Assembly (NCBI GenBank): GCA_050260095.1
Contig: JBLNBQ010000030.1
Coordinates: forward strand, 1 to 6,324
DNA from: JBLNBQ01 sp050260095
GTDB taxonomy: Bacteria > Bacillota > UBA5301 > DYFA01
DNA length: 6,324 nt
Direction of reading: 5' to 3'
The stretch's first letter is position 1. Every line of letters begins with the position of its first letter. This document shows, piece after piece, positions 1-6,324 of the stretch. The notes beneath the pieces are model-generated. The model had not been told where the DNA came from. It ran no database searches and saw only the letters and a list, made by a program, of their open reading frames with translations. A program made the translations under genes and the position numbers.

Positions 1-2
1 AG

Positions 3-2303
3 AACATGATCGGAGAACTGCTGAGTGGTAAGGTCGCCATTGCCCTGGCGCCGCCGCGTAAGCTAGACGACGGGTTTTACATCAAGGGCCGTTACGCCCT
101 CCGGACGTTCGTCGGCAACGAAAGAGTGACTGGCGGTGAACCGGGCAATACCAGCTTCCCCTTCGTCTTCCCCGGCGACTCCCAGTGGACCGTCAACGAC
201 CAGGATGGCTACCGCAACTCCGAGTTGATGCTCGCGCCACGCTATGTGAACGGCAAGGTCGAAGCAGGCGCTGAGATCTGGACCCGTATACACGTGGACC
301 GGCCGCAGAATGCTGAGCTCCAAGAAACCTACCCAATCACCAATGGTCAGTCTTTCGAAGCGTGGAAGATCTATACAGTTTCGGTGCCCACAATCATGAC
401 GGCGTGGACTAAAGTGAACACGAAGGAATTGCTCTTCACCGCAGCGCACCAGCCAGACCGCGGCTTCGATCCAATCGGCGACCTCAAGATGGTCGGTTCG
501 AGCGATCCGCTGGGTCTGGTCTCCCCGAATGCCCTCAATAACACCAACTGGGCGAGCAACGCCAAGCTGCACATTAAGAACCTCAAAGGCTGGACTGGCC
601 TAGTGGGAGTTGGCATCACGCAGCCAGGGTATCCTTCGTTCCCGAGTCCCTGGACGGATAACGCCTATCTCTACCTGCGTGAAGACACCCTAAAGATCGG
701 CAAGTCCCGTATCGAGGCTGGCCTGACTTATGACCTGCGGCGGCTCGATGTTTGGGGAACCGACAAGAACTTCCTCGGAGCTACCCAAGTCCTGAGCCCT
801 GATCTCAAAATCAAGACGCCGTACGGAAACGTCGTACTACAGTCGGCCAACAGCGACCACCGCTGGACCTACCAGAACACGACTCCCAGCAACGCGCTTG
901 GGACCGCTTTCAGTTATCCATCGGGTAAGGCAGCACTGGTCGGGATCGAGCGAGTACCGGTCGGCGGGCTGAAGGTTAGCACCCAGTACCGTTTCATGAG
1001 CGATGACTTCCGCAACTACGCCTATGTGGGCATGATTGACCTCGACTACGGCGACGCCTACTGGAAGCGGAAGATGTACGACTCTGCCGCATGGATCAAC
1101 AATGCCACGGCCAATGATCCCACCACCAAGCGAGGCTACATCGACAACCGTCTGGTCTTCGGGAGCGCAGACCAGAGTAAGGCCGAAGAGGCGATCGAAT
1201 CCTGGTACAAGAATCTCGGTAAGCGGGTTCAGAAGACCAATGTCACTGGTGACCTCATCAAGGGTGTGCTCGCAGTCAACTACGACAACGAGTCCGTGAG
1301 GAAGCTCGATGACATGAACACATCGTTCTACACCAGCCACAAGCTGGATCTCCAGGGCAAGAAGGCTGTGGGCATCTTCACCCCGCGCTTCACCTTCGAG
1401 CGTGAGGATGGCACCGAGTACCGCTGGGCATACAAGGACGAGAATCTGACCTGGACCAAACTGGTCACCACTGGTGGCGTGACTTCGACGGTCGTCATGT
1501 CTGACACGAATGATCACATCGCCCCATATCCAGTGAACAACTCCGTGATGAAGCTTGAAGCGGCGTATCAAGCCTCGCCGAAAGTCTCGGGGGTGCTCCG
1601 CTACACCAAGACGAGCATCCATGAGCACCGTGAAGCTGACAGGGATGTGAATCCCTACCAGCCAGAGGTGTACATCGATAAAGTCCCGTACCGGAACGTC
1701 GTGGAGGAGAGCGGTACCCTGCACGGGGATGTCAAGGTTACCTTGTCTCCGAAGACGTTTGTGACTACCGGCATCGACCTCTACAATGCCGACGAGCGCA
1801 GCAGCACGATGGACGCCACGCTCAAGCCAGGACGCTCCGTGTCTGTCCTCAGCAAAGTCGGTCATACGTTCTCCGACAAGATGTGGGGTAACGCCGCCGT
1901 GAAGACGGTCAGACTGGACGACGGCACCGCAAAGAACAGCGCTTACGCGGACCTGAGCCGGCAGCTGACCAAGAACATCAATGGGAAGGCTGTCTTCCTG
2001 GCCGACGGAGAAGGCGGGAAGAACATCCTCTACGGCCAGCTCGGTTACAGCCTCCCGATCAGTTCGACCACTGGTATCTACCTGAAGTGGCGGCGGACCA
2101 CGAGCCACGCCGACCATGCTACGAACGACAATACCTACATCAGCCTGACCCACATCGTGGGGAACGCGCAACTCACCGCCTCCTACGGCAAGGTGCCGTT
2201 CGACACCACGTACACCGACTACGGCAATCCGTGGGACTGGATGGTTGGCGGCAGCGCCCAGTCGGTCGACACCGCTACGATCGACTACAAGATCACGTTC
2301 TAG
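3..2303 (+). CDS. Outer-membrane beta-barrel protein, 5' end beyond the window
   Basis: Probable outer-membrane beta-barrel of unknown function. The frame is open to the left edge. The first methionine (base 6, giving 765 residues) has no room for a visible ribosome binding site and is not followed by a signal peptide, so I treat the gene as 5'-truncated. The chain is rich in alternating polar/hydrophobic segments typical of membrane beta strands, for example residues 24-36, 84-97, 690-696 and 711-728. It is also rich in Tyr, Thr, Asn, Asp and Gly. I see no cysteine and no heme motif. It ends ATIDYKITF, and a terminal Phe preceded by alternating hydrophobic residues is the usual C-terminal signal read by the BAM machinery. 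The size would suit a large porin or substrate channel. I recognise no plug, TonB box or S-layer homology domain in the visible part; such a domain could lie upstream. Base composition looks lower in GC than the genes downstream. Barrel nature is fairly sure; substrate and family are unknown. Confidence 0.72.
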   Translation, partial: NMIGELLSGKVAIALAPPRKLDDGFYIKGRYALRTFVGNERVTGGEPGNTSFPFVFPGDSQWTVNDQDGYRNSELMLAPRYVNGKVEAGAEIWTRIHVDRPQNAELQETYPITNGQSFEAWKIYTVSVPTIMTAWTKVNTKELLFTAAHQPDRGFDPIGDLKMVGSSDPLGLVSPNALNNTNWASNAKLHIKNLKGWTGLVGVGITQPGYPSFPSPWTDNAYLYLREDTLKIGKSRIEAGLTYDLRRLDVWGTDKNFLGATQVLSPDLKIKTPYGNVVLQSANSDHRWTYQNTTPSNALGTAFSYPSGKAALVGIERVPVGGLKVSTQYRFMSDDFRNYAYVGMIDLDYGDAYWKRKMYDSAAWINNATANDPTTKRGYIDNRLVFGSADQSKAEEAIESWYKNLGKRVQKTNVTGDLIKGVLAVNYDNESVRKLDDMNTSFYTSHKLDLQGKKAVGIFTPRFTFEREDGTEYRWAYKDENLTWTKLVTTGGVTSTVVMSDTNDHIAPYPVNNSVMKLEAAYQASPKVSGVLRYTKTSIHEHREADRDVNPYQPEVYIDKVPYRNVVEESGTLHGDVKVTLSPKTFVTTGIDLYNADERSSTMDATLKPGRSVSVLSKVGHTFSDKMWGNAAVKTVRLDDGTAKNSAYADLSRQLTKNINGKAVFLADGEGGKNILYGQLGYSLPISSTTGIYLKWRRTTSHADHATNDNTYISLTHIVGNAQLTASYGKVPFDTTYTDYGNPWDWMVGGSAQSVDTATIDYKITF

Positions 2304-2334
2304 GCAGCACTGCCCGTAGGGGCGACCATCCCGA

Positions 2335-2366
2335 CGAGGAGGAGGTTCTCCGGAACCTTCTCCTCG
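2335..2366 (+). terminator. Strong intergenic hairpin with UCCG tetraloop; possible terminator or attenuator
   Basis: Bases 2335-2348 pair with 2353-2366 over 14 bp with one G-U wobble (2342/2359). The four-base loop TCCG (2349-2352) is closed by a C-G pair. This is a cUNCGg tetraloop, a class known to be unusually stable. The hairpin starts 32 bases after the barrel stop codon. No T-run follows on the + strand, and none lies on the other side for the - strand, so it is not a textbook intrinsic terminator. It may end or protect the barrel transcript, or separate its expression from the sugar operon. The 3' arm could instead pair with the next gene's ribosome binding site. The structure is seen directly; its role is inferred. 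Confidence 0.6.
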
Positions 2367-2380
2367 GACCCGGGGTGGTC

Positions 2381-2388
2381 GGAGGAGG
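2381..2388 (+). promoter_or_regulatory. Ribosome binding site of the isomerase/epimerase gene
   Basis: GGAGGAGG lies 8 bases before the GTG at 2397. This supports GTG as the start, because the next in-frame methionine (base 2454) would remove the first beta strand of the TIM barrel. Bases 2382-2388 are complementary to 2359-2365 in the 3' arm of the upstream hairpin, with one G-U pair. I see no convincing -35/-10 promoter in the 93-base gap. Confidence 0.75.
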
Positions 2389-2396
2389 CTTCGACT

Positions 2397-3260
2397 GTGA
2401 AGCTGGGAGTCAACCAATGGTGTTTCCCGGAAGGATACGCACTGGATCATTGCATGCGGCTGGCTGCCGCCAGCGGTTTCCACGGCTTCGAGCCCAACGT
2501 GGGCGAGTCGGAGGCGCCGGAGAGGGGCGGCGTTGGCCGGGACGGACAGTTGCCAGCCAGACTGAGCATCGCAAGCACCGAGGCGGACGCCGCGGCCCTG
2601 AGGCGCCACGCGGAAACCCTGGGCCTGGAGTTACCCAGTCTTTCCACGGCGCTTCACTGGACGTATCCTCTAACCGCCACGGACGAGCGGGTCAGGGAGC
2701 GGGGGCTCGCCATCGTCGAACGGATGCTGGTCCTGGCCAAGGCGGCCGGCGCAGGCGCCGTCCTGGTGGTTCCGGGCCTGGTGACCGCCGAGGTCTCCTA
2801 CCGGGCGGCGTATGAGAGAGCCCTGGAAGCCCTGCGCCACCTGGCCGGGCTGGCCGAGCGGCTGGGGGTCACCATCGGGGTCGAGAATGTTTGGAACAAG
2901 TTTTTGCTCAGCCCTCTGGAGATGCGGCGGTTCCTCGAGGAAGTCGGCTCGGCGCGGGTGGGGGCCTACCTCGACGCCGGAAACGTGCTGGCTTTCGGGT
3001 ACCCGGAGCACTGGATAGAGGTGTTAGGCGATCTTATTTGTCGGGTCCACGTGAAAGATTTCCGGCTGGACGTCGGCAACATCCACGGATTTGTCCCTTT
3101 GGGTCACGGCGATGTCGCGTGGGGGCGCGTTGGGCAGGCCCTCCGCCGGGTGGGTTACGAGGGTTACTTGACGGTCGAGTTGCCGCCCCGACCGTTCCGG
3201 CCTGACGATGGGGTACGCGAGGCGGCAGTCACTCTCAAGGCGATAGTCGAGGGGGAGTAG
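2397..3260 (+). CDS. Sugar phosphate isomerase/epimerase family TIM-barrel protein
   Basis: Cytoplasmic metal-dependent enzyme of the xylose isomerase-like TIM-barrel superfamily (AP endonuclease 2 fold), which contains D-tagatose/L-ribulose 3-epimerases, inosose and keto-sugar isomerases, and 3-keto-glycoside-cleaving enzymes. The 287 residues match the family's usual 260-300. A metal-binding quartet can be placed at Glu163 (GVENVWNK), Asp193 (YLDAGN), His218 (RVHVKDF) and Glu261 (LTVELPP), in the expected order and spacing. Further family signatures are ALHWTYPLT (85-93), LLSPLEMR (170-177) and a GxGDVxW turn near 236-242, here GHGDVAW. No signal peptide is seen. Translation starts at GTG, backed by the site at 2381. 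It is the first gene of a tight operon, 3 bases before a Gfo/Idh/MocA gene, which suggests it handles a keto-sugar made or used by those dehydrogenases. Family is secure; substrate and the choice between epimerase, isomerase and lyase are not. Confidence 0.93.
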   Translation: MKLGVNQWCFPEGYALDHCMRLAAASGFHGFEPNVGESEAPERGGVGRDGQLPARLSIASTEADAAALRRHAETLGLELPSLSTALHWTYPLTATDERVRERGLAIVERMLVLAKAAGAGAVLVVPGLVTAEVSYRAAYERALEALRHLAGLAERLGVTIGVENVWNKFLLSPLEMRRFLEEVGSARVGAYLDAGNVLAFGYPEHWIEVLGDLICRVHVKDFRLDVGNIHGFVPLGHGDVAWGRVGQALRRVGYEGYLTVELPPRPFRPDDGVREAAVTLKAIVEGE

Positions 3261-3263
3261 CAA

Positions 3264-4256
3264 ATGATCAAGGTCGGCCTCATTGGATGCGGGACCATGG
3301 GCCGAGTCCACGGCGAAGCGTATGCGGCGTTGCCGGGAGCCCGTCTCATGGCGGTGACCGACGTACGCCGTCACCTGGCGGAGGAGGTGGCCGCCTTCTC
3401 GCACGCGGAGGTGATGGCCGACGCTGAAGCGCTGATTGCGCGCCCGGAACTGGACGCCATCGATATCTGCGTTCCGACGCCACTCCACAAAGACCTGATT
3501 CTCAAGGCCGCCGCTTCCCGGAAGCACATCTTCACGGAGAAGCCGCTGGCGCGCACCTTGGATGAAGGGCGGGAGGTGCTGGAGGCCGTGGGCAAGGCCG
3601 GCGTCAAGCTGATGGTCGGACACGTGCTGCGTTTCTCACCTCCCTACCAGAAAGCCAGAGAGGCGCTCACGCAGGGGCGGATCGGCCGGCCGGGAGTCGT
3701 GCGGACCACTCGCGGCGGCGGGGGCTTTCCCACCGCATGGCAAGACTGGTACGCCAGCATCCCGATGAGCGGCGGGATCATGCTGGACATGCTCATCCAC
3801 GACCTGGACTTCCTGCGCTGGTGTTTCGGGGACGTCGAGCGCGTCTACGCGAAGACGACCCTCAACCGGGAGATCGGACGCTATGAGTACGCCTTGATCG
3901 TCCTCCGGTTCAAGAGTGGAGTGATTGCCCACGTGGAGGGCACCTGGCACGATGTGGGCGGGTTCTTCTACGGCTACGAGATCGCCGGCGACGGCGGGCT
4001 GCTCTCCTTCGACAGCCGGACTTCCACCCCCATCCGGACGGTGACGTTCGACCAGGAAGCGGGAAGGACCGCAGGGGTGGCCATTCCGGAGAATCCGACC
4101 GCGGAGAACCCTTACCAACTAGAGATCTCCCACTTCGTCGACTGTTTGGAGTCGGGGACGGAGCCGGCGGTTACCGGTGAGGATGGGTATAAGGCCATGG
4201 AGATCGCCCTGGCGGCCATCAAGTCGGCCGAGACCGGCGAACCCGTGACGCTGTAG
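3264..4256 (+). CDS. Gfo/Idh/MocA family oxidoreductase 1 (inositol dehydrogenase-like)
   Basis: NAD(P)-dependent sugar or polyol dehydrogenase, 330 residues, usual length for the family. The N-terminal Rossmann fold opens with KVGLIGCGTMG, giving the GxGxxG loop at Gly8, Gly10 and Gly13, and has an acidic Asp33 at the end of strand 2, which tends to favour NAD(H). The family EKP motif is at 92-94. The C-terminal domain carries GGIMLDMLIHDLDFLRW from residue 170. By analogy with Bacillus inositol dehydrogenase, Lys93, Asp175 and His179 form the catalytic set, and all are present. The ATG is preceded by GGGGGAG (3251-3257), which sits inside the last codons of the isomerase gene with 6 bases of spacing, so the two genes are probably translationally coupled. 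The overall pattern resembles myo-inositol 2-dehydrogenases, but these motifs are shared across the whole family, so I give no gene name. A reducing role on a keto-sugar is equally possible. Confidence 0.93.
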   Translation: MIKVGLIGCGTMGRVHGEAYAALPGARLMAVTDVRRHLAEEVAAFSHAEVMADAEALIARPELDAIDICVPTPLHKDLILKAAASRKHIFTEKPLARTLDEGREVLEAVGKAGVKLMVGHVLRFSPPYQKAREALTQGRIGRPGVVRTTRGGGGFPTAWQDWYASIPMSGGIMLDMLIHDLDFLRWCFGDVERVYAKTTLNREIGRYEYALIVLRFKSGVIAHVEGTWHDVGGFFYGYEIAGDGGLLSFDSRTSTPIRTVTFDQEAGRTAGVAIPENPTAENPYQLEISHFVDCLESGTEPAVTGEDGYKAMEIALAAIKSAETGEPVTL

Positions 4257-4262
4257 GGGGTG
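4254..4262 (+). promoter_or_regulatory. Ribosome binding site that decides the start of oxidoreductase 2
   Basis: TAGGGGGTG matches the Shine-Dalgarno consensus AAGGAGGTG at 7 of 9 positions and overlaps the TAG stop of the preceding gene. It lies 6 bases before GTG 4269. It therefore argues against the GTG at 4260, which is inside the site. GTG 4281 would have only AAGGA at 4272-4276, which is too close. Confidence 0.5.
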
Positions 4263-4268
4263 TCGTAC

Positions 4269-5282
4269 GTGAAGGAACGGGTGAAAGACGTCATCAAAGT
4301 GGGCTTGCTAAGCTTCGCCCACATGCATGCATACAGCTACGCCTCGGCCCTGAAGGCCCTCCCCGGAGTGGAACTGGTGGGGATCGCCGATGAAGACGCG
4401 GTGCGGGGGCGGGAGGCGGCGGCGCGCTTTGGGACCGAGTATGTCCCGGACTACGAGATGCTGTTGGCCCGCACTCTCGACGCGGTGGTCATCTGCTCGG
4501 CCAACGCCCAGCATGCGGAACTGACCATCGCAGCGGCCAAGGCGGGCAAGCATGTCCTGGTCGAGAAGCCGATCGCCACCAACGTGGCCGATGCTCACCG
4601 GATGATCGACGCCTGCCGGGAGGCGGGCGTGCAACTGCAGGTGGCCTTCCCGGTTCGGTATCAGCCGGCGGTCGCCCGAGTCAAGGCCCTCATCGACCAG
4701 GGCATCATCGGGCGGGTGGTGGCGGTCAAGGGCACGAACCACGGGCAGATGCCCGGCGGGTGGTTCATCGACCGGGCCCAGGCCGGCGGCGGCGCGGTGA
4801 TGGATCACACCGTCCACGTCGTGGACCTGATGCGCTGGTTCCTGGGCAAAGAGGTGATCTCGGTCTACGCCGAGGTGGGCGATTCGCTGCTCCATCCCGG
4901 CCTGGGGATCGACGACGCGGGTCTGCTCAGCATGGAACTGGAGGGCGGAACCTTCGCCACGCTCGATACCAGTTGGTCGCGGCCGCAGTCTTTCCCGGTC
5001 TGGGGCGACGTGACGATGGAGATCGTCGGAACCGGCGGCGTGATCTCACTGGATGCGTTTGCGCAGAACGTGCAGGTCTACTCCGACGTGGAGGGCAAGG
5101 CCAGCTGGGAGAATTGGGGCGACGACATGAACGTGGCTCTGGTGAGGGACTTCGTCGAGTCGGTGCGAACTGGCCAGCCGGTCAAGGTCACGGGCCATGA
5201 TGGCCTGAAGGCGATGGAAGTGGCTTTGGCGGCCTACCGGGCCAGCGCCGAAGGACGGACTGTGCGCCTGGCGGAGCTGTGA
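4269..5282 (+). CDS. Gfo/Idh/MocA family oxidoreductase 2 with atypical nucleotide-binding loop
   Basis: Oxidoreductase of the Gfo/Idh/MocA fold, 337 residues from the chosen GTG start; 340 from GTG 4260 or 333 from GTG 4281. EKP is at 99-101. The C-terminal domain has GGGAVMDHTVHVVDLMRW from residue 173, so the catalytic set Lys100, Asp179 and His183 is complete. The odd part is the N-terminus: where the glycine-rich GxGxxG loop should be, it reads VGLLSFAHMHAYSY (11-24), with no glycine after strand 1 and two histidines instead. The rest of the Rossmann fold looks normal, with an acidic ADED (40-43) at the end of strand 2. From memory, a branch of the family does carry this SFAHxHA signature, so I read it as a real subfamily, not a damaged gene. 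It follows oxidoreductase 1 by 12 bases in the same operon. Cofactor mode and substrate are uncertain. Confidence 0.9.
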   Translation: MKERVKDVIKVGLLSFAHMHAYSYASALKALPGVELVGIADEDAVRGREAAARFGTEYVPDYEMLLARTLDAVVICSANAQHAELTIAAAKAGKHVLVEKPIATNVADAHRMIDACREAGVQLQVAFPVRYQPAVARVKALIDQGIIGRVVAVKGTNHGQMPGGWFIDRAQAGGGAVMDHTVHVVDLMRWFLGKEVISVYAEVGDSLLHPGLGIDDAGLLSMELEGGTFATLDTSWSRPQSFPVWGDVTMEIVGTGGVISLDAFAQNVQVYSDVEGKASWENWGDDMNVALVRDFVESVRTGQPVKVTGHDGLKAMEVALAAYRASAEGRTVRLAEL

Positions 5283-5284
5283 AG

Positions 5285-5291
5285 GGTGGAG
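5285..5291 (+). promoter_or_regulatory. Ribosome binding site of oxidoreductase 3
   Basis: GGTGGAG lies 9 bases before ATG 5301 and supports that start. The in-frame GTG at 5286 would add five residues but falls inside this site. Confidence 0.5.
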
Positions 5292-5300
5292 TTGGCAGGG

Positions 5301-6324
5301 ATGGACAAAGTTCGGGTAGCTTTGGTGGGCTGCGGGCGGGTCTCGGTGGTTCATGCCGACGCCCTGGCGAAGATCCCCGAGGCGGAACTGGTTCTGGCGG
5401 TGGATAGCCGGCCGGAACGGGCTAAGGAGATGGCCGGCCAGTACGGCTGCGCCTGGGCCACCGATTTCGGCGCAGCCTTGCGGGAGGGCGTGGACGCGGT
5501 GCAACTCTGCACCCCTCACTACCTGCACGCGCCGATGGCCATCGCCGCCGCGCAAGCGGGCAAACACGTGTTGACGGAGAAGCCGATGGCGATCAAGGCG
5601 GACGATGCCTACGCCATGATCCGGGCGGCGGAAGCCAACCGGGTGAAGCTCGGCGTGATCTTCCAAACCCGCTACAACGAGGCCGCCCAGGCCGTGAAGG
5701 AGGCGGTCGAGACGGGCCGTCTCGGCCGGGTACTCGGGGCACGGGCCATCCTCACTTGGTATCGGGATGACGACTACTATCGCGAGAGCGACTGGAAAGG
5801 AACCTGGGACAAAGAGGGCGGCGGAGTGCTGATCGATCAGGCGATCCATACGATCGACCTCATGCAATGGATTCTGGGCCCGCCCACCCAGGTCGAGGCG
5901 CACTGCCGGAACGTCGTGCACCCGGCGTTGGCCGTCGAAGATGTCGCAGAAGCCGTGTTCCACTTCGAAAACGGAGCCCGGGCCTGCCTCTACGCCAACA
6001 ACTTCTACACCTACGACGCCGACGTGCTGCTGGAGTTCCACGGCGAGGCTGGCGTCGCCCAGATCATCAAGGATGTGGCGCACATCCGGACGGGCAACGA
6101 GACCTTGGTCGTCGAACCGACCACCGACAATCCCTCGCTCGGTAAAGGCTACTGGGGTCTCAAGCACCGGACGCAGATCCAGGACTTCTACCGGGCGGTT
6201 CTGGCGGGCGAAGACCCGGCCATCGACGGGTGGGAGGGCCTGCGGGCGCTCGAGATTGTGCTGGCGCTCTACGAATCGGCCCGCCTCGGCAAGCCGGTCG
6301 ACTTCACGGCGGCGTCTCGCCGGC
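5301..6324 (+). CDS. Gfo/Idh/MocA family oxidoreductase 3, 3' end beyond the window
   Basis: Third NAD(P)-dependent sugar oxidoreductase. From ATG 5301, 341 codons are open to the right edge with no stop. The family's closing helix and final strand (EGLRALEIVLALYESARLGKPVDF, 312-335) are already present, so probably only a short tail is missing. The Rossmann loop reads VALVGCGRVS (6-15), with Ser15 in place of the third glycine, and Asp35 ends strand 2. EKP is at 93-95. The substrate domain has a motif-rich stretch with WYRDDDYYRESDWKGTW (153-169) and then GGGVLIDQAIHTIDLMQW from residue 173, giving Lys94, Asp179 and His183 as catalytic candidates. The WYR..YY.ESDWKGTW segment marks a different branch from the other two paralogues and is common in dehydrogenases of glycoside and uronate utilisation clusters. 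It starts 18 bases after oxidoreductase 2, so it belongs to the same operon. Substrate unknown. Confidence 0.92.
   Translation, partial: MDKVRVALVGCGRVSVVHADALAKIPEAELVLAVDSRPERAKEMAGQYGCAWATDFGAALREGVDAVQLCTPHYLHAPMAIAAAQAGKHVLTEKPMAIKADDAYAMIRAAEANRVKLGVIFQTRYNEAAQAVKEAVETGRLGRVLGARAILTWYRDDDYYRESDWKGTWDKEGGGVLIDQAIHTIDLMQWILGPPTQVEAHCRNVVHPALAVEDVAEAVFHFENGARACLYANNFYTYDADVLLEFHGEAGVAQIIKDVAHIRTGNETLVVEPTTDNPSLGKGYWGLKHRTQIQDFYRAVLAGEDPAIDGWEGLRALEIVLALYESARLGKPVDFTAASRR

Noticed and set aside
1..2303. MtrB/PioB-type barrel linked to multiheme cytochromes
   Set aside because: There are no CXXC-type motifs or cysteines in the visible protein and no cytochrome gene in the window.
837..2609. 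590-codon open frame on the - strand opposite the barrel gene and the start of the isomerase gene
   Set aside because: Its product has no recognisable domain and spans two well-supported + strand genes. Long antisense frames are expected opposite GC-rich coding sequence.
2087..2815. 242-codon + strand frame crossing the barrel end, the gap and the isomerase start
   Set aside because: It is in a different frame from both real genes and its product is a low-complexity Arg/Gly-rich shadow.
4323..4332. Palindromic ATGCATGCAT that could be a small operator or restriction-type site
   Set aside because: It lies inside oxidoreductase 2 and simply encodes the MHA part of its HMHA motif. No second copy or spacing suggests a binding site.
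5046..6167. 373-codon open frame on the - strand opposite oxidoreductases 2 and 3
   Set aside because: The sense strand encodes clear Gfo/Idh/MocA motifs across the whole stretch. The antisense product is His/Val/Asp-rich with no fold signature.
3264..6324. Tandem duplication of the three oxidoreductase genes
   Set aside because: They share fold and catalytic motifs, but the nucleotide loop and substrate domains differ too much for a recent duplication. I see no long nucleotide repeats.
1..6324. RNA genes, CRISPR arrays, insertion sequences or attachment sites
   Set aside because: No tRNA-like folds, regularly spaced repeats, transposase motifs or terminal inverted repeats were seen. The only non-coding stretch of any length is the 93-base gap.

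Overview
The window is a high-GC bacterial segment with five genes, all on the + strand. They are the 3' part of an outer-membrane beta-barrel gene, a complete sugar isomerase/epimerase gene, two complete Gfo/Idh/MocA oxidoreductase genes, and a third Gfo/Idh/MocA gene that runs off the right edge. The barrel protein ends in phenylalanine, which points to a diderm host. The strong GGAGG-type ribosome binding sites and the high GC are against Bacteroidota. A diderm lineage of Bacillota, or another high-GC diderm phylum, would fit, but nothing in the window fixes the taxonomy.

Layout. Positions 1-2303 hold the barrel gene. It is open at the left edge, has no signal peptide in view and belongs to no family I recognise. 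A 93-base gap follows. It contains a 14-bp hairpin with a UCCG tetraloop (2335-2366) and a strong Shine-Dalgarno sequence (2381-2388). From 2397 to the right edge the genes are packed 3 to 18 bases apart and look like one operon: TIM-barrel isomerase/epimerase, then Gfo/Idh/MocA 1, 2 and 3. The third Gfo/Idh/MocA gene (5301 to the edge) is nearly complete but has no stop codon inside the window.

How the genes may work together. One metal-dependent TIM-barrel enzyme beside several NAD(P)-dependent sugar dehydrogenases is the usual make-up of cytoplasmic carbohydrate pathways. In these, a hydroxyl on a sugar, polyol or glycoside is oxidised to a ketone, the keto-sugar is epimerised, isomerised or eliminated, and a second dehydrogenase reduces it. 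Inositol catabolism and the 3-keto-glycoside cleavage routes are known examples. The substrate cannot be read from this sequence. The barrel could be the matching outer-membrane channel, but the hairpin and the change in base composition between them leave this open.

Most notable points: the second Gfo/Idh/MocA protein lacks the glycine-rich dinucleotide loop yet keeps its catalytic residues; the intergenic hairpin could also pair with the downstream ribosome binding site; and all five genes lie in the same reading frame, which is interrupted only by their own four stop codons.
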